Source of the DNA: Watersipora subatra
Lineage: Eukaryota; Bryozoa; Gymnolaemata; Cheilostomatida; Watersiporidae
Reading direction: 5' to 3'
NCBI RefSeq assembly: GCF_963576615.1
Contig: NC_088714.1
Span: 45,479,772-45,543,771 of the forward strand
Length of the DNA stretch: 64,000 nucleotides
Shown: positions 22,871 through 36,938 of the stretch, one piece after another
Layout: each line of letters opens with the position of its first letter
How positions within the stretch are numbered: the stretch's first letter is position 1
Position numbers and translations under genes: made by a program
The notes under the pieces: model-generated
Told to the model about the DNA's origin: nothing
Database searches by the model: none
Seen by the model: only the letters and a program-made list of their open reading frames with translations

Positions 22871-25800
22871 AAAAGTAAACTACAGATCTTCAACTTTCTT
22901 AGAGTGACTTTTCATACTTTGAATGCACTTTTTGGCCTTTCTATCAGCTTCAAGGTATTATGGAAAGCAGGCTATGCTACATTGTATTAAAGCAGTATTC
23001 TCTAACAAACCTCTTGTAGTCTTGGCTAGCGTAAGAACGCCTATCATTTGACCTGACAGGTTTTGGTATCGCATGTCTGGTAAGTATGGATTTCAGTAAA
23101 CTATTGCCAATGTTGCTTATAATGCCTGAGAGATGACCAGATATATGGAATTTCTGGAGTAGTAGCCTGTGATAAAAATGTATCTTTGAGTCTTACAGTA
23201 TAATTTAGCTGTAGCAACAACTACAACTGTATGTTTAAAAGAACTTGTGGTTTGAGAAGCTCATGATTTTCAAGAGGGTGTAGCTCGCCAATTCTGCAGG
23301 TTTGATCTCTCGAATACTTTGTGCAATATTGTCGATGCCATTACATAGTGTTCTTTCTTTACACTTGTATCTGCCTGGATAATTTGTGTAAATGGATTTT
23401 ATTTGCCACTTCTTTCATTTACCAGTATCACTGCCTTTTGATTATAAATTGTAGATAGATAATGAAGACCAGCTCCATCTTTTTTGCAATACGAAAAGGA
23501 GGTTTGAGATATGGTTTAAAATTAGGGAGATAGTCACACTATCTACAATAAGCAAAGTATATCACCTGTCATAAAGTTGTGCTTGCTTGCTGTTCGGTTT
23601 TGAAATTGAATAAGCAGCGCTTAATGGCAGAAAAAGGCATTATTGTAGATATATTTGAAGTAGCATTTCTATTTCTCACAACAGTGTTTGTTGGAAAGGA
23701 AAATCAGTCATTTTGTTGCGTTTATTAGTTAAGTGTGTAACAGCAAATGGGTATTTCAGTGTTCAATGTTGTTGTCTCTGAAATCTCCTTGTAAGAGTTA
23801 CAGAGATTTAGCGTTGCTTTAAATCATTGCGTCTGTATGTTTGGTAGTGCACATCTCAGACACAGAGCAGGCCATACTATCCCTTGAGCAAATATTCCTT
23901 TGTTTTCTGCGCATCACATATCTGAGTTAGGGAGCTTTGGAAAGTTCTGTCGACAACTTCCATAGTTTGGAACCCATCGATATCGTATCTATATTATTAG
24001 CTGAGAAACAATGTTAGTGATTTAGTTAGCTCAGGAACCTTAGGAGAGAAGCTAACTAGTTGTTTTGTCTGCTCCAGAAATTGCACAGCTTTCTGGTACA
24101 TAAAGAGTTAGACAACTCCAAAATGTATAATATACAACTTGGGCCTGTGGGCAAACCTTGTCTCTTATGGATTTTTTTTAACAAACTAGTTTAACACCTT
24201 TTATGGTCTGAAATCATATCTAATCAGCAATTTGTGTATAATACTGTTGGCATGTTTACTTTTAATAAAAGTAGGCCTACTGTATACTAACAAATTGTCC
24301 ATGTAAAATACAGCATCATCGAGTACATCTGGAATGTCAACCATGCATTGTTGAAAGTTTATCTTTTCAATGTGCATCTAGATTAGTTATAAATTTTACT
24401 TTTGATATGTTGCTAAAAGTGCTTTTTGTTTATAGAATTGTCAGTTGGCTGTTGGACAATCTCTGGAAGATTGAATATGATGTCTGTATAGCCTACTGCA
24501 ACCACAAACTGTGCGTGTCTTCAAAACCATTGTTACACAAACAGTGGCTCTGTGATTTTGGATGAACATGCTTGAGTCTGATGGCAAGCAAACCTCAATG
24601 ACTGGGGAATGCCAAGTTGTGAAAAGCAAATAAAGATTGCATGTCATTTCTTTCAGCCCAAGCACGGATGTTTGTAGACTCATTTTTGGTACTTGAACTA
24701 CACATCAACACAGTAAGAATTGTTACTTTAGTTACTGTACTCTTGCTCACATTTTAAGCCTGGTTCCCATACACGCCACAAAAGCACCGGCGACAGCACC
24801 GCAGGCTATTGCGGTGAAATTTGAATTTATACGCCGGATACCGCCAGTTGTTGACGGCAGTCAACGCGAGAGTTTAGCTCTATTCAACTTTCGCGAAAAG
24901 CCGCAGGCAAAATTTTCCCATCATGCACTGTACAGGTGAAGGTCACCATTATCGAAACGGCATGGAGAGCGAAGATTTTATGTGATTATGTTTAGCGATG
25001 CAGCCTGGCGTTGCAAGCGTTATGCTGTGCAAGTTACTGCCGGATTCTTGCAATCGATATAGGAACCATGCTTTATTCAGCCATTTAGTTTACTTGCAAT
25101 ACTCCTAATTACATGTAAAACATATTGTACACCAAGTGTAACGTGGTGGGTTTCCCATTGTTTTTTTCTGGATTTTATATGGCTCAGTAGTTCTAACTTT
25201 GCCTAAACATGTGAATGCAACAAAAAAATTCCTGAAAAATTCTTAACAGATTCCAGTATCAACACAGTACAATTATTTGGTGTTCTATTGTGTGAGACCT
25301 AGTACTAAAAGTGCATTTTTACTATGTTGATAAGCTAATTATCGACTATATAAATTCATAACCTGATGTTATATCTTGATCAAACTACTTAGAAGTAATC
25401 CTTCCAACCAGAGCTGTACAGTGTTTCTGTTGTCTTCAGTGGTTTCTGATCACTTTGATAATCTGCTTACCAGGTAACATTACATCTGTACCAGAATTTG
25501 AGTGAGTAGTTGCACTTCCACATTGCCTACATTTGGATTGTTGTCTGTAAATCTTAGACAGTTTGCAGGAATGACTTTTTGATTTAAGATTACCAAGGTT
25601 TGATTTCATTAATTCCACTGTGCCGTTTCTGGTTCAGGCTTATCAAAATAATGGCAAGAAGTTTGTATTACCAACATTGAATGGATATGTCTGCAGCCTC
25701 TACTGAATTATAGCTTTTTTTCAAGTTTCATACTTTCACTAACTTTTACAGTTGAACTATTAATTGTGGAAGTATTATAGACACCTAAAGTTTTTGCAGC

Positions 25801-28203
25801 ATATTAATAAAATAAAAGTTCAGCATGTGATTTTGTTGACTGCCGAACAACCAAAGTGTAGACTAACGTTTAAATACTGAGAAGAGAAATGTGTTTTTAG
25901 ATATTTGCTGTTTGAAATACTCAACTCATACCTCCAAGGCGCCTGACCATTTCTTACATTCTTACTTCTCTAAAAACCACAATATCTTATACTAGTCACA
26001 AACATCTTGCCAAGTTACACTGCAGAACAGCGTGATACACAAATAGCTTTATCTTTCAATGCCCTAATTTACTTCACTGTACTATATCTGTTTTTATGTC
26101 TCATGGTCTGATTTGCTCTAAGCTGCATTGACCGGTGTAAATAGAGTGTATAACTACCTATATCTAAGATATAGGCCTACTTACTCTAATGATTCAACTG
26201 TAATTAAAAGTCTTTATCCCTTTATTTTTAAAGAAAGCAAGGGTACAAAACTCAACTCTGGAATTGTGAGATACTCATGTTTATGTCTGTGTTAATACCC
26301 ACCCAAACACCCAAATTATTAACTTTTAGTGATTAGCATGTGCAATACAGACTATTGATGGTATTGAAAGTCATTTCAGCATTTTTGTGCTTGTATTTGA
26401 GTGTTTTTGCCTCACTCATGATATTGGCTGGTTCGGTTTGCAGTTTAATAAGGGTTATATTTTGGACAACAATAAAAAACAACTAAAACGATTGCATCGC
26501 CATGGTGATTATTTTTGTAACCACTTGAGAAATGAGCTTTGAATGAGTCACTTCATCAATCAAAAGTCACAATAAGAGTATATTAAAAAAAATTGTGAAA
26601 AGAAGCATTAAGGCAAAACAACAGCGTTTCATAATCAACTTCTCTGGTTAGTAAAAGATCAATGCTGTACCCTATCACTAAACCTCGATATCTTAAAGCA
26701 CAGGCTAGCAGAGTAGCTTCTGGTTAGTAAAACATCAATGCTGTACCCTATCACTACACCTTGATATCTTAAAGTGCAAAATAGCAGAGTAGCTTTGGCT
26801 GAATGTTACTACAACTAATCCTTTCACGTCTACTCCATATAATACTTCTTCATAATCAACCATTCCTTCTTTTATCAAATCAGCAACTCCTTTGATGGCA
26901 GTTGCTAAGGAAGTTTCTGGTATAATAAACCTACATAAATAAATTAATTCTTCTACCAAGCATGCATAATTGCTCAATATTTAATGCTTTGTTATCAGTA
27001 AACAATAACTTATACAAACCACAGTGACTGAGCAATCGGTCTTTGTTCAAGTCTGTTGCTTAATGTTTGTTTAATCTATGTTTTAAACAAATACATACAA
27101 GTAGACAATCATAAGATAAGAAAATAGAAAGCTGTCATTTGATGTCTGGGTATGAACTCAGCATTACATTCAAATGTTAAAAGACATCGAGCAAAGTTGA
27201 TGGTGAATTACAAGGTGTTGACATTACTTTACTCTGCAGTGTTATTGTTATGCTTGCTGCTCTCTGACCTCCAAGATTATATTTAGAAATTATTCTGTCC
27301 AAGTGGAAATCAATTTTATAACTGCATAAAACTGTTCATAATGAAATCATTTTAAATTTAATAAATTTATTATGATTCATTTACTGAACGTTATTTAAAA
27401 CCCTTGACAAGGTTTATCACAGCAATGAGACCTAAAAAACGACGATGATGAGATAATTACCTTTTTATATAATTTTTTACCTTATTCATTAAATAACTGA
27501 ACCAACCGATTGTAGAGATTCCCACTGCCCAGGTGCCCTTTTCTAGACTTAACTCTTCTAGAATAAAAAAGTTATTTACTAAAAGCGACTGTCGTACATG
27601 CGACCTTTGAAGTAATAACTGTAAAGGAAGTAGTAAATTCTGTTGCTGTTTTGTAACATAGAGAGAGCGATAAGGAAAACAAAAAGAAAATTCTGATCAG
27701 GTATCCTGGCTGAGTTAGTGCAACAAACCTATGAAGCGTGAATTGAAAAGTGACCGTGACCCGAAAGCGAGTCTACTTTAATAAGTTCTGTTTTGAGGAG
27801 TACAACGCTAGTCTTGAAAGGATCGATAGAGTGCAAATCAGAATCGTTGGAACAGTAGGGTGTGACTTCATAGGCATAAGTAAACTCCGAATCCGTTTGA
27901 AGCATAGAAACCCAGTATATGGCTCCTCGCGTCGTGTCTAAATGTACATGTTGAACCTGTTGACATGTTGGTAGAAAAAAACTGACACAATTGCTCTCAT
28001 GACCTTCACCTCACCTAGGCTAAAAACAAATTGTGAGTCTACTTGTAAACTCGATACATATACATCATTTAGCAGTGTCTCGGTGTGCAGCCACAGCAGC
28101 TCCCTATGCAGTTATAGCTATGCAATTTGCAGGTGTATTTATCCAAGGCTACTTTGTGACTTTACGTAAATCATAAGCTATCGTCTGTTGCTAGGTTGCT
28201 TGT
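22871..28203. other. Duplicated intergenic DNA, no gene supported
   Basis: Collinear with 5010-10338, including the 75-bp tandem pair at about 26641-26795. A short + strand open frame at 27780-27944 (FEEYNASLERIDRVQIRIVG...) is open in both copies and ends RNPVYGSxRRV. It is protein-like but has no recognised family. Confidence 0.4.
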
Positions 28204-31200
28204 AATTTCTCTTGACGGTGTTCCTGGTGTGATTTTGTTTTTAATAGCCAATCCCTTTAAGACTCGTATTGAAATGCTGATTTTCTGAATTAAATTATTT
28301 GTAGACTTTTCCATATCACGAAGTTCTTTTGATATCTCGATGGTAGGAATCTCAGTCTATCGTAAACTACTCAAATAGGCAAAGAATAGGCAATAGAATG
28401 CTCCAGGCAATAGGCCTGGCCTATACCCGCCCTATGATGGGCAAGTCCGCAATATGGTATCCGTGATACAGTAACTCCGAAGTTAACATTGCCTCTCACA
28501 TCGGTGATGATCAACAGTGAACTCAAGGGCTGTAGTTGCGCATAGCAGTTTTTCCTTGTACTTTAGTCATGATTAGCTCACCGATTGTTAGCCAAGTGGT
28601 ATTAATGCAACAATTAAATTATTTAAATAGTTTCAAGCAGTTTACAAACCATTTCTTCAGGTTTGGTAAAGGCTTGCGAGGAGCAGCAGGTAAGTTTTGA
28701 CCAGTGAGTGTCTAGTTATGCATGGCTAGTGATGGTGCTTGTGTTATACAAGTACTAAGTTCTATACACTAATAGTACAGCGAAACTTGGGTGTACCAGT
28801 GCCGAAGAGTTATGGTGGGCTGACTATCAGATCATGTTTTCATAGGGCGCTGTAGTTAAGCGATGGTTACGCGACGCCTTATGTCATGGAGTATGTCTGC
28901 ATAAGAAGCAACAGAAAAGCAAAACTTATTGGCCTTCACAAGTGCGACGCAGTTGGTCGCTGAAGCCGTTTCCATAGAACAAAGATGCTAAATTTGCACG
29001 GGTTCTAAACAGTGACACTTAATCACAACAAAATGAGAGCAGCACCACTGTTTCCATGATGGCAATGTAGTGCTATATTGGGGCGTGTCGCTACACTACC
29101 GCTGTCGCTGTATGGAAACTTTGTGACTGCCTATCAAATTTTCTCTGTCGAGTAATCTGTAGCAAGCTTGTACTAAACAGAGAGATTCACAGGCTTAAAG
29201 ATTGGACATCCTTGACTTTTATTGGAATTTAACTACTCTGAAATTTAATAGAAAGAATGAGAAACAGCATCTGCCTTCAGTTATTTACAAAAACCATTTG
29301 CTGATAAACATTGTGGCTGGTCAACGCTGAAAAGCTCCGTGTGATAGTTAAAGTAAGCAAACAGGCCTTAATTGGCGGCAAGCCAACACTTATGAGTGGT
29401 TAGTACTTTATGTGCAAATAGTGTCCATAATTCTTTGTCCTCTGACATATGTTTGATTGCACAGTTTCAGGTTTCAATCAAAAATACCAAGAAGTTAGTA
29501 GTGTGATTGGATTAAATACTAGCTGGTTGGTCGAAATGTTTGTTTCAGTCAAGATTTATCGGAGTACTGACAGCAGGATAAAACAACCTTTGCAAGTTAA
29601 ACTAACTGGTACTCAGGCAGTCTAGCGTGCCTGGTGGCATCTTAGTGACACACGAGTATAAATATGTGCAAAATTATTTGGAAACACCAGTATGCGATTG
29701 ATTGGGGGAAATGTTTGAGTGTTGGTCTACCATGGTGAATGTTGTGGGGTTACATCATCTACGATTAAGATTACGAATTACAATTACACCATCTGGGGTT
29801 TGAAACCCAGATGATGTAATGGTTTTTCTAACCTCCAACCACGGACTCAGACAAAATGAATAAACTGTTGTTAGAGTAAAGATTACAAGGCAGCTATGCC
29901 TGCAGATATATGTTTAAAATTAAGGAGCTTGCAACACTAGTACAACAGGAAGAACTTGCAAAGAGGAAAGGCCAAACATATCCTTAGTTGAAAAAAGTCA
30001 TCATGTCATACCAATTACGATGGTACCCTTTAAATCAGATTGCAACTATGCCAAAACCATCCTCACAGTAATATGAAGCAGAGCATGTGAGCTGAACCGA
30101 CATCTCCCACTCGATAGCTTTGCGTAAACTCAATTTTTCGCTAGTCAGTTAAGTTTTGTACTGGGAAATAATTAATCATTTGACAAAGGGGTGTACAAGT
30201 TTTCAAAGTTTTTGAATCACAAGGTCTGTTAAAAAGATTTTGAAACTAAACTAATCAGAATAGAGTTTTATATCAGCTGATATAAGAGGTGTGATAAGAA
30301 CTGTAAAAATCTTTTTCGCAAATCGAATCAAACTTTTTTGGTCCCTCTCTTACCACAGTGAGTAACAATCTGAGCATGCTCTACATAGAAAAAGCTATTA
30401 CTATTACTAAGGGCAACAGCATTATTATTATTGTAAGAATTAAAATAAACTAATCTGTGTCACTAGTAATTTTACTAAGTAGAGAGTCATAAGAAGTCTA
30501 TAATTCTACAGTTAGGTAGCCACAATGCGTTTGAGTCTGCTAGTAACTGCAAACAAAAATTGCGTTAAAATTTTAACACTTTTGCCAAGTGAAAATTCTC
30601 TCACCTATATTGGCTCAGTGTAGGCATCAGATTGTTTTATTTTAGTTTACGTATGTACATAATAGCCTGTTTACCTAATCACCAGTTCCAAAAGCTGTCT
30701 ATTAAGCCCACCAATAACTACGTCTCGGTATTCAGTCATGCGCAAAAGTAGCGTCAAGCAGCACTACAAGGCTTGTGGTACATAATCAGTCAATGAAAGT
30801 ATCAATATTCTTATTCCTTATAACATAGTTAGGTTTAAGTAGATATATTTAAAGTTTCACTCAAACTACTTTGTTAAACGATTATTTGTAAAAACCTCCT
30901 CTTTTCGTTTTCTTATAAATAAAAAGTTGTAACCTTAAATCTGATTGCTCAACAGGCACAGCCTAGTGATGACTGACCACCTTTATGGTTCATCTCTGAT
31001 CTTGTCCCTCACCCTTCAAATAATACTTTTATTCAATCTGAAATTTTGACAAAACGCTAAGTGGGCTGCTGAAATCTTGCACATTAAATTGGGTTCATTA
31101 ATTAAAAATTTAGGTTTCCATAGTTTAACAAGCTGCTGTTAATATACTTGAAAAAAGTTATGGAAATTTTAAAAATCAGGTGAAAGTGGGGGGTTCTCTT

Positions 31201-33120
31201 TAAAAAGGTAGGTTTGAACTGACAAAAAACAGCATTTGGCTATAACTCTATTTTTATTGCCTGCAGTATTTATTTGGAAATTTTTCTGAAGTTTTTTTGC
31301 GTTAAAAACGTATTATGTTAGACATTATGTAGTAAAAGTAACTTCAAATATTTTTAGAGATGGTTAAAGTTATTGACTTCCAAGCTGTTGTGCAAGCTAG
31401 TATACAGTGAACTCAGAGTTACAGCATCTCTGTCTGACAGTTTTTTTGTCTTGCGATGTAGAACAAAAAGTTTTCCATCCCCTCGTTATAGCATTTTCCT
31501 CGCCATATGGCATGAACAAAAAATTTTCTCAAAAATTAAGTTTAGCAGTTGGTGTATTACGGCACAAAAATGCTGGTATGCTACTCATCGAAATCTTTTT
31601 CACAATGCCTGAAAAAGATGGGTGCACGCACTCGCTTGTCCTCTTCCTCCCTCTCTCAGCTCAGCATTCTTTGTGTTTTGTAAAACGATTAATTAAGACA
31701 GTAACAAAATTAAGATTTAGTTTAGAAATACATTCTAGAACTTGGCTTTAAGTGTGTGTTTAGCATGCTAAACTCATTTAAGCTAAATTTAAAGTTTATG
31801 TGATGTCCGTCTCGAAGGTGAAAACTCCATATAGTATGTACTGTACAAATGCTACAATTTATTGCAGATCATAACCACTAAATAGGCAAATATAGTTACA
31901 AAGGTTCAGATACTATTTTGTTATTATATTTAATATGCACAGCATGTATATAAAATTTTGAAGTTTTGTATCGCAGAGGGGGTTTTTATTAGATAATTAG
32001 TAAGGGTTCCTATACCCCTCTAGACCACATTTTGACCTATTGATCCCAACAACGGAACAAATTAATGTTGTATGGCAGGGGTTGCTGTAGTTGGAAAGTA
32101 AGGCTTAGGTTGTATGAAACTTACTAGCTAAACAGTTATTTGTTAAAAAATGAAAGCACATACAAGGCATGATCTTGGTATTAGCACTATGCTATTAATA
32201 ATAGGGGCGAGTATTCAACAGTCTACTTTTTTGTACAATTGTATTTCACACATCCTAAGGTGAAATCTTTGGCGAAACTAAAGTTTTTATAGCTATGAAA
32301 CCGGCAATAATTATAATATGTGTGGCTTTTTGCATAGTTGCAATAGAGCTATATTCACAGTCTAAAAGTCAGTTTATCATTAATGCAAAAGATAGTCACT
32401 GCTGGTTGGCATTCAGCCAATGAAATGTAAAACAAAGCTCCACAAAACATGCTTATATTGTTAAATTTGGTAAACTTTACTTGCCTTTTCAGTTGATATT
32501 ACTCCACCGCTGCCATGTAAATATTGCACTCATAATCTCAGCCAATGAATAAAAAACATACTATATTTTTCATACTTATTTTCCAAATTATATATAAGTG
32601 CAATAAAAATATATAAAATAGCAGATTTTTCTATAGAAAAACTAATTAGTTGAAAATTTTGTCAAAAATGTAAAAAAATTGTCTAAAATGGTTGCAGTAC
32701 ATTATATTTGATGCTTCAAGAAACACACTAACTGCTGGACATGCAGGGCTCTTCCTCCCTCATGGAGATCACTGCATTTCTCATCTATGGCAGCCGCCCT
32801 GGAATAGGATTAAATGCTTGTATCATACCAGGCATAGCAAGTTGTTGCATTCCCTCTATGACATATTTCCCAGAATGCCTCAGAGACTTCCGAAAGCTCG
32901 CGCTGCGACTAAGCTGAAATTAAATACTGATGGTAAATTTGTTGACCACAAAGTGGAAGTCATTTATAATGAGAGGACAAACATGAATTTGGTAATGAGA
33001 AGTAGCCTCAATTGGGCAGTTTCGTCTCGCCAAGTTCTAGCAGTTACTGACAAGCTAGCTTAGACTGCCTCTATCGCGATGTTTCTCTTGTGCAGATGAT
33101 ATGAATTTAGAATTGTCAAC
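28204..33120. other. Gene-poor interval
   Basis: I find no supported gene. 28840-29115 may be a MITE: CATAGGGCGCTGTAGTTAAG at its left resembles the reverse complement of its right end (CCATACAGCGACAGCGG), and it contains GTTTCCAT motifs. A 15-bp hairpin with one mismatch is at 29783-29820 (ATTACACCATCTGGG...CCCAGATGATGTAAT). The + strand frame 32692-33063 is GC-richer than its surroundings and open for 370 nt, but has no ATG near its start and no recognisable domain. Confidence 0.4.
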
Positions 33121-34280
33121 CAACCTTCAAGGCTGGTTCACACCAGATCGCCATATAATGGTACAGATGATCACTCAATAATTTAGTGATCATCTGTAAT
33201 ATCAAAGCTGACACTATTACAAACCCATTCGTTTTCACATCAGGAACAGTCGGTAGCATAGCATTCGCATTATACAATTGTATCTGGATGCGTTGTTTGG
33301 TGGTTTAATTCATATGATAGCCTAACCAGACTTCACATTTTTTACCTGTATTACTGAATGTGTGTCAGCATCAAGTTTAATCTCATTGGCCAATACCACA
33401 GTCAGGTTTAATCTCATTGGCCAATACCACAGTCAGCTATTTTTATAACCATATATGGTAGAGAAAATTGTCATAAATTGTATTTGTATAAACTGAAAAG
33501 TGCCCAAAGGAGAGAAGGCAGCTAGCCTCCTAGCAAGCAAGATAAAAGCCTAAATATCAGATAAATAGCTCAACCTTATACATTTTAGTATATTCAATAA
33601 TCTAGTTATTCGTGAGCTATACTAGATGATCTTATTACTTCACACTATATTTAATCTATTACTGGATATCAAAAGAACTGGAAGACACCAGGATTTGTAA
33701 GTTTTAATACATTTTAGTTTTGATTAATTAGGCCTACATGTAATTTTTACATTGTTTTATTAAATCCGTTGTGCAAGGTAGGCTATGTAGTATTACGTTA
33801 TGTTGTATTTTTTATGTATCATGTAATCATGTACTGCATTGCTTATTATGCAATAAAGTACTGCATTTTTTTTTATTCATATGCTTTATTGCTTGTTATG
33901 TAATCAAAGTCATTCAAAGTTAATGTCAGTATTTTAGAATACAGTTCAAGTTTTACATTTCATTCATGTACTTTCACAAAACCAGTTCAAATATGATCCG
34001 GTAACAACAATGCAGTCGCGAAAAAGATTAAATACTAGTCCCGTAGAAACAGTCATAAAAAATAATTATCGAATAACCCGTGATGGCCAATCATCATGTA
34101 CAATGCACAGGATGTTGTAGATGCTTGGCGAACTATAGGAAAATCTTGACAGCTGCAATCTTTCCAGACGTGTCTGCGTTGCCTCGATGATACAATCGCT
34201 TTACGGTCGACGTATTCAACAAGTAATTGCTGAAAGGACAATGCCGACATACAGCGATATAGTGTGAACCAACCTTCAGG
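33121..34280. mobile_element. Harbinger-like inverted-repeat element, copy A (module X)
   Basis: The left end CCTTCAAGGCTGGTTCACAC matches the reverse complement of the right end, CCCTGAAGGTTGGTTCACAC, over about 33 bp with several mismatches. Such GGTTCACAC...TCGC ends resemble PIF/Harbinger termini (family assignment inferred). No transposase is seen. A perfect 14-bp hairpin (TACAGATGATCACT) is at 33162-33198. Copy A has about 740 extra bases (33275-34013) relative to copy B at 37579. Confidence 0.55.
33373..33434. repeat. 31-bp tandem duplication
   Basis: Two units of ARGTTTAATCTCATTGGCCA followed by ATACCACAGTC, differing at one base. They lie inside the extra segment of the Harbinger-like copy A. 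Confidence 0.9.
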
Positions 34281-34365
34281 GAACTAGTCACAAGCAGATG
34301 ACAAGGGAAGACAGAAAACAAAGCCCTACGAAAGTCATTGATAAACCAAAACCTTACAACAGTCA

Positions 34366-34777
34366 TAGTCGAAACGACCAACTGCAAGAGGGACATTCAT
34401 CGATCAAATGTATTATACGCTTAGTTGATGTGTTGTCTAAAAGTACATCGGCTGAGAAAAACTCAAAGGATTTGCTGATTGACAAAAAGAAATTATTCGC
34501 TGGGAGCATCTTGATTACACTTTTCTCGATTTCAGCATAATCTGGTTTCAATGAAAATGTAATTTTGAACTGTGACTGTAGGACATCATACAAACAATTA
34601 CCTATATATGAATAAAGATCTATAGTGAGTATGTGATCACCACTAATATGAATTGTAACTGTCTGTGAAACCTTTAGGATAAATTTCTAACAAACTAAAC
34701 CTATTGTTTCCAGAAGTTTACAGAAGCATTTTTGTAGTTTGTTTCATGTCATGGACCCAAATTGATTCAGTACGTAG
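34366..34777. repeat. Module Y, copy A
   Basis: Matches 38608-39009 at roughly 90-95% by eye. On the - strand both copies keep an open frame (34593-34363 and 38835-38536) reading DVLQSQFKITF...AEIEKSVIKM. Amino-acid differences (about 7 of 76) are high for the nucleotide divergence, so purifying selection is not evident. It is probably part of a repeated element. Confidence 0.75.
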
Positions 34778-34790
34778 TTACTGTAATACA

Positions 34791-35224
34791 GTGCAAGTTG
34801 AGTTACAGTGTTCTACGCGTTTCAATGGACACTGATATGTCGCAAATTAACTTGTGTATGTTTGTTGAAAAGGTGAGGAATTCTACACAAAAAATCGCAG
34901 CGGCGCACTCCTGTCCAGCTCAAACCGAAATAGGAATTACCGAAGTTAGAAAAATGTTTAAAATAGAATAGGTTGTGGGACATTTTCTTGCACAACATTC
35001 GCAAGTGACGTTTCCATCATTCCCAAACATGAAACGTACTATAAAATTTTGCAAGCAACAACACTTATTTAGCTTGTGGATTTTTGACACTTTCATCTTG
35101 CGAATGACCCAAATTCGCGGATTAGCCACATCATGGAAACATTGATTTCTAAGTTTAGGAAAATAATGGCTTATTTTCTATTGTCATAAGACTTGATTGA
35201 TCGTTGCATTCTTTTCACTGTAAA
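34791..35224. mobile_element. Module Z, copy A (MITE-like)
   Basis: Matches 38143-38576. It contains GTTTCAATGGACACTG near its left and, reading the other strand, GTTTCCATGATGTGGCTA near its right, with related CGCAAATT/CGCGAATT sequences further in. This suggests imperfect terminal inverted repeats. No long frame. Confidence 0.55.
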
Positions 35225-35649
35225 AATTTCAAAAATTTTGATGAAAATCATTTAAGCTGCAAAATAAATTTAATTAGAGGCTGTACAAAATGCCGCAAAA
35301 CTAGTGAGTTAATAAAAAGTTTAAAATATTTCCATAAACTTGAATAGGATTGAGAACATGTATCGGCTCCAGATTAGCCTACATTAGCAAATATGGATAG
35401 ACAGGCATATGAAGACATTACAATACAACAAAAAAGTAACTTCAAAGTGACAGTCAAAAAGAATGTGCTTCCTGTGATTGGTGAAATATGGGGTAATCAA
35501 ATAAATATTACCAACCACTTGTCCTAGAAACTGCCGTTTTAGTGACAAATAAAAACTGTGGCACTCTCAAGACTTCAGTTATTCCCCTTAACAGGCGTTT
35601 GATGCTTTACCAATGAGCAAGTTTGCAAACTTCATGGAGCCAACTGCTC

Positions 35650-35960
35650 AAAGGAGTAGGCATACAGAGGAGGAGAGGCGGTATGAGGGATTAAGAGAGG
35701 GGAAGGAATGAGGGGAGGGTGAGGAGGAGGGTGGAACAGAGGGGAAATAGGGAGAAAGAGGGAGAAAAAGAAAGGTGGATAACAAATAAGGAATGGGAAG
35801 GAATAGAAAAGGTAGAGAGGAGAGAAAAGGTAGAGAGAAGAGAGAGGGGAAGGAAGAGGTGGGAAGGAAGAGGTGGGAAGGAAAGCAGGGAAATCAGAGT
35901 CGAGAGGAAGGAAAAGAATAATGAGAATAGGGGGGAGAGAGAGAGGGTGGTTACAGAGTA
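35650..35960 (+). repeat. Polypurine (GA-rich) tract
   Basis: About 310 bp in which nearly every base of the + strand is A or G, built from GGAAGG, GAGAGG and GAAAAG words with some duplicated blocks (GGTAGAGAGRAGAGAAAAGG; GGAAGAGGTGGGAAGGAAGA). Open frames here on both strands are composition artefacts. Mirror-symmetric purine runs of this kind can form triplex (H-DNA). Confidence 0.9.
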
Positions 35961-36045
35961 AGCTAGACTGGCATGAGAACCAGCTTTGCATGCGACAATA
36001 ATTTTGTATCAAGTTCAACTTTAAACCAACAGAACACTTAAACTC

Positions 36046-36938
36046 TTAAAGGTTGACTTGCAACAAAATACACATTACAGTTATTTGGTATGATAAGATT
36101 CACCATGTCTTACTCTGCTGTGTTGTAGGTGTGAAATATGTGGAAATGTGATTACAAGCTCTTAAAAGCTAAAAAAACAAACAGTTAATCGCAGCCACAA
36201 AGACCGCCGTAGTTTGGATTCGCTTTCCAAAACGGCTCAAATATGACGTAGTTGGTACAGGATGGTTTCTGTTTACTTTTTCATGCAACCTCATTCATCG
36301 AAATATTTTCACAAATATACTTCATGCATTCAATAAACCCATGTCTATTGTTTTTACGCGTCTGTTTTATCATCATTGTAATGCTGTCACTTTGAGCACT
36401 AATATCTTATAAGATATAACTTACCGTAAAAAATGGTTAAACTTTTTAACCTTACGTCGAAGGAGTATATATCATTGTCTGATAATCATGACGAGCCTGT
36501 TGGTTACCTGTGATCATCGAAAAGAGCTGCCAAAATTATTTGCGAAGTATTGGGTCACGTTATCAGATTACAACTTGACGATTGAATAATGCCGAAACAA
36601 AATTGTATAGTGGCGAGCATCTATATTTGATACGGGGTCTTCGGTAAAACCCGAAGTGTTTGTCATAAACTAGTGCTACGATAAGTTTTACATTAAGCTT
36701 TTTATTGGCCTTTCAATTCACATGAGAACATATGTGACAAAACGATAACCAAACTGGAATGACTACGTCAGATAAATAAACAGATTCCAATCTACGGCGG
36801 CTTTTCGTTTTTGAGCTTTTAAGAGCTGGTAATCACATTTCCACGTACTTGACACCTACAACACAACAGAGTAAGACATGGTGAATCTTTTGATACCAAA
36901 TAAGTGTAATGTGAATTTTGTTGCGAGTCAACCTTTAA
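36046..36938. mobile_element. Fold-back element with TTAA ends, copy A
   Basis: The ends are long inverted repeats: TTAAAGGTTGACTTGCAACA at the left and its near-complement at the right, with similarity continuing for about 200 bp (CACCATGTCTTACTCTG and CTCTTAAAAGCT on both sides). TTAA sits at both extremities, which fits TTAA target duplication as in piggyBac-type elements. No transposase frame. A second copy is at 59607-60480. Confidence 0.8.

Larger units (their letters stand above)
20331..28203. repeat. Right copy of the segmental duplication
   Basis: Collinear partner of 1-10338. It contains sulfotransferase copy 4 (truncated), the longer minisatellite and the same gene-poor 5 kb. Differences from the left copy are sparse substitutions and small indels, plus the large deletion at 21918. 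Homology ends abruptly after CTAGGTTGCTTGT; beyond it the right copy runs into unrelated DNA while the left runs into the GCD-family remnant. Confidence 0.9.

Noticed and set aside
31373-31751. Overlapping + frames of 79 and 114 residues
   Set aside because: No domain, AT-rich codon use, and two frames open at once, as expected by chance in this composition.
32692-33063. 123-residue + frame
   Set aside because: It lacks an ATG near its start and matches no family I know. It is GC-richer than its flanks, so I mention it only in the interval note.
35632-36018. 128-residue Pro/Leu/Ser-rich frame on the - strand and a Glu/Arg frame on the + strand
   Set aside because: Both are by-products of the polypurine tract, which lacks stops in several frames.
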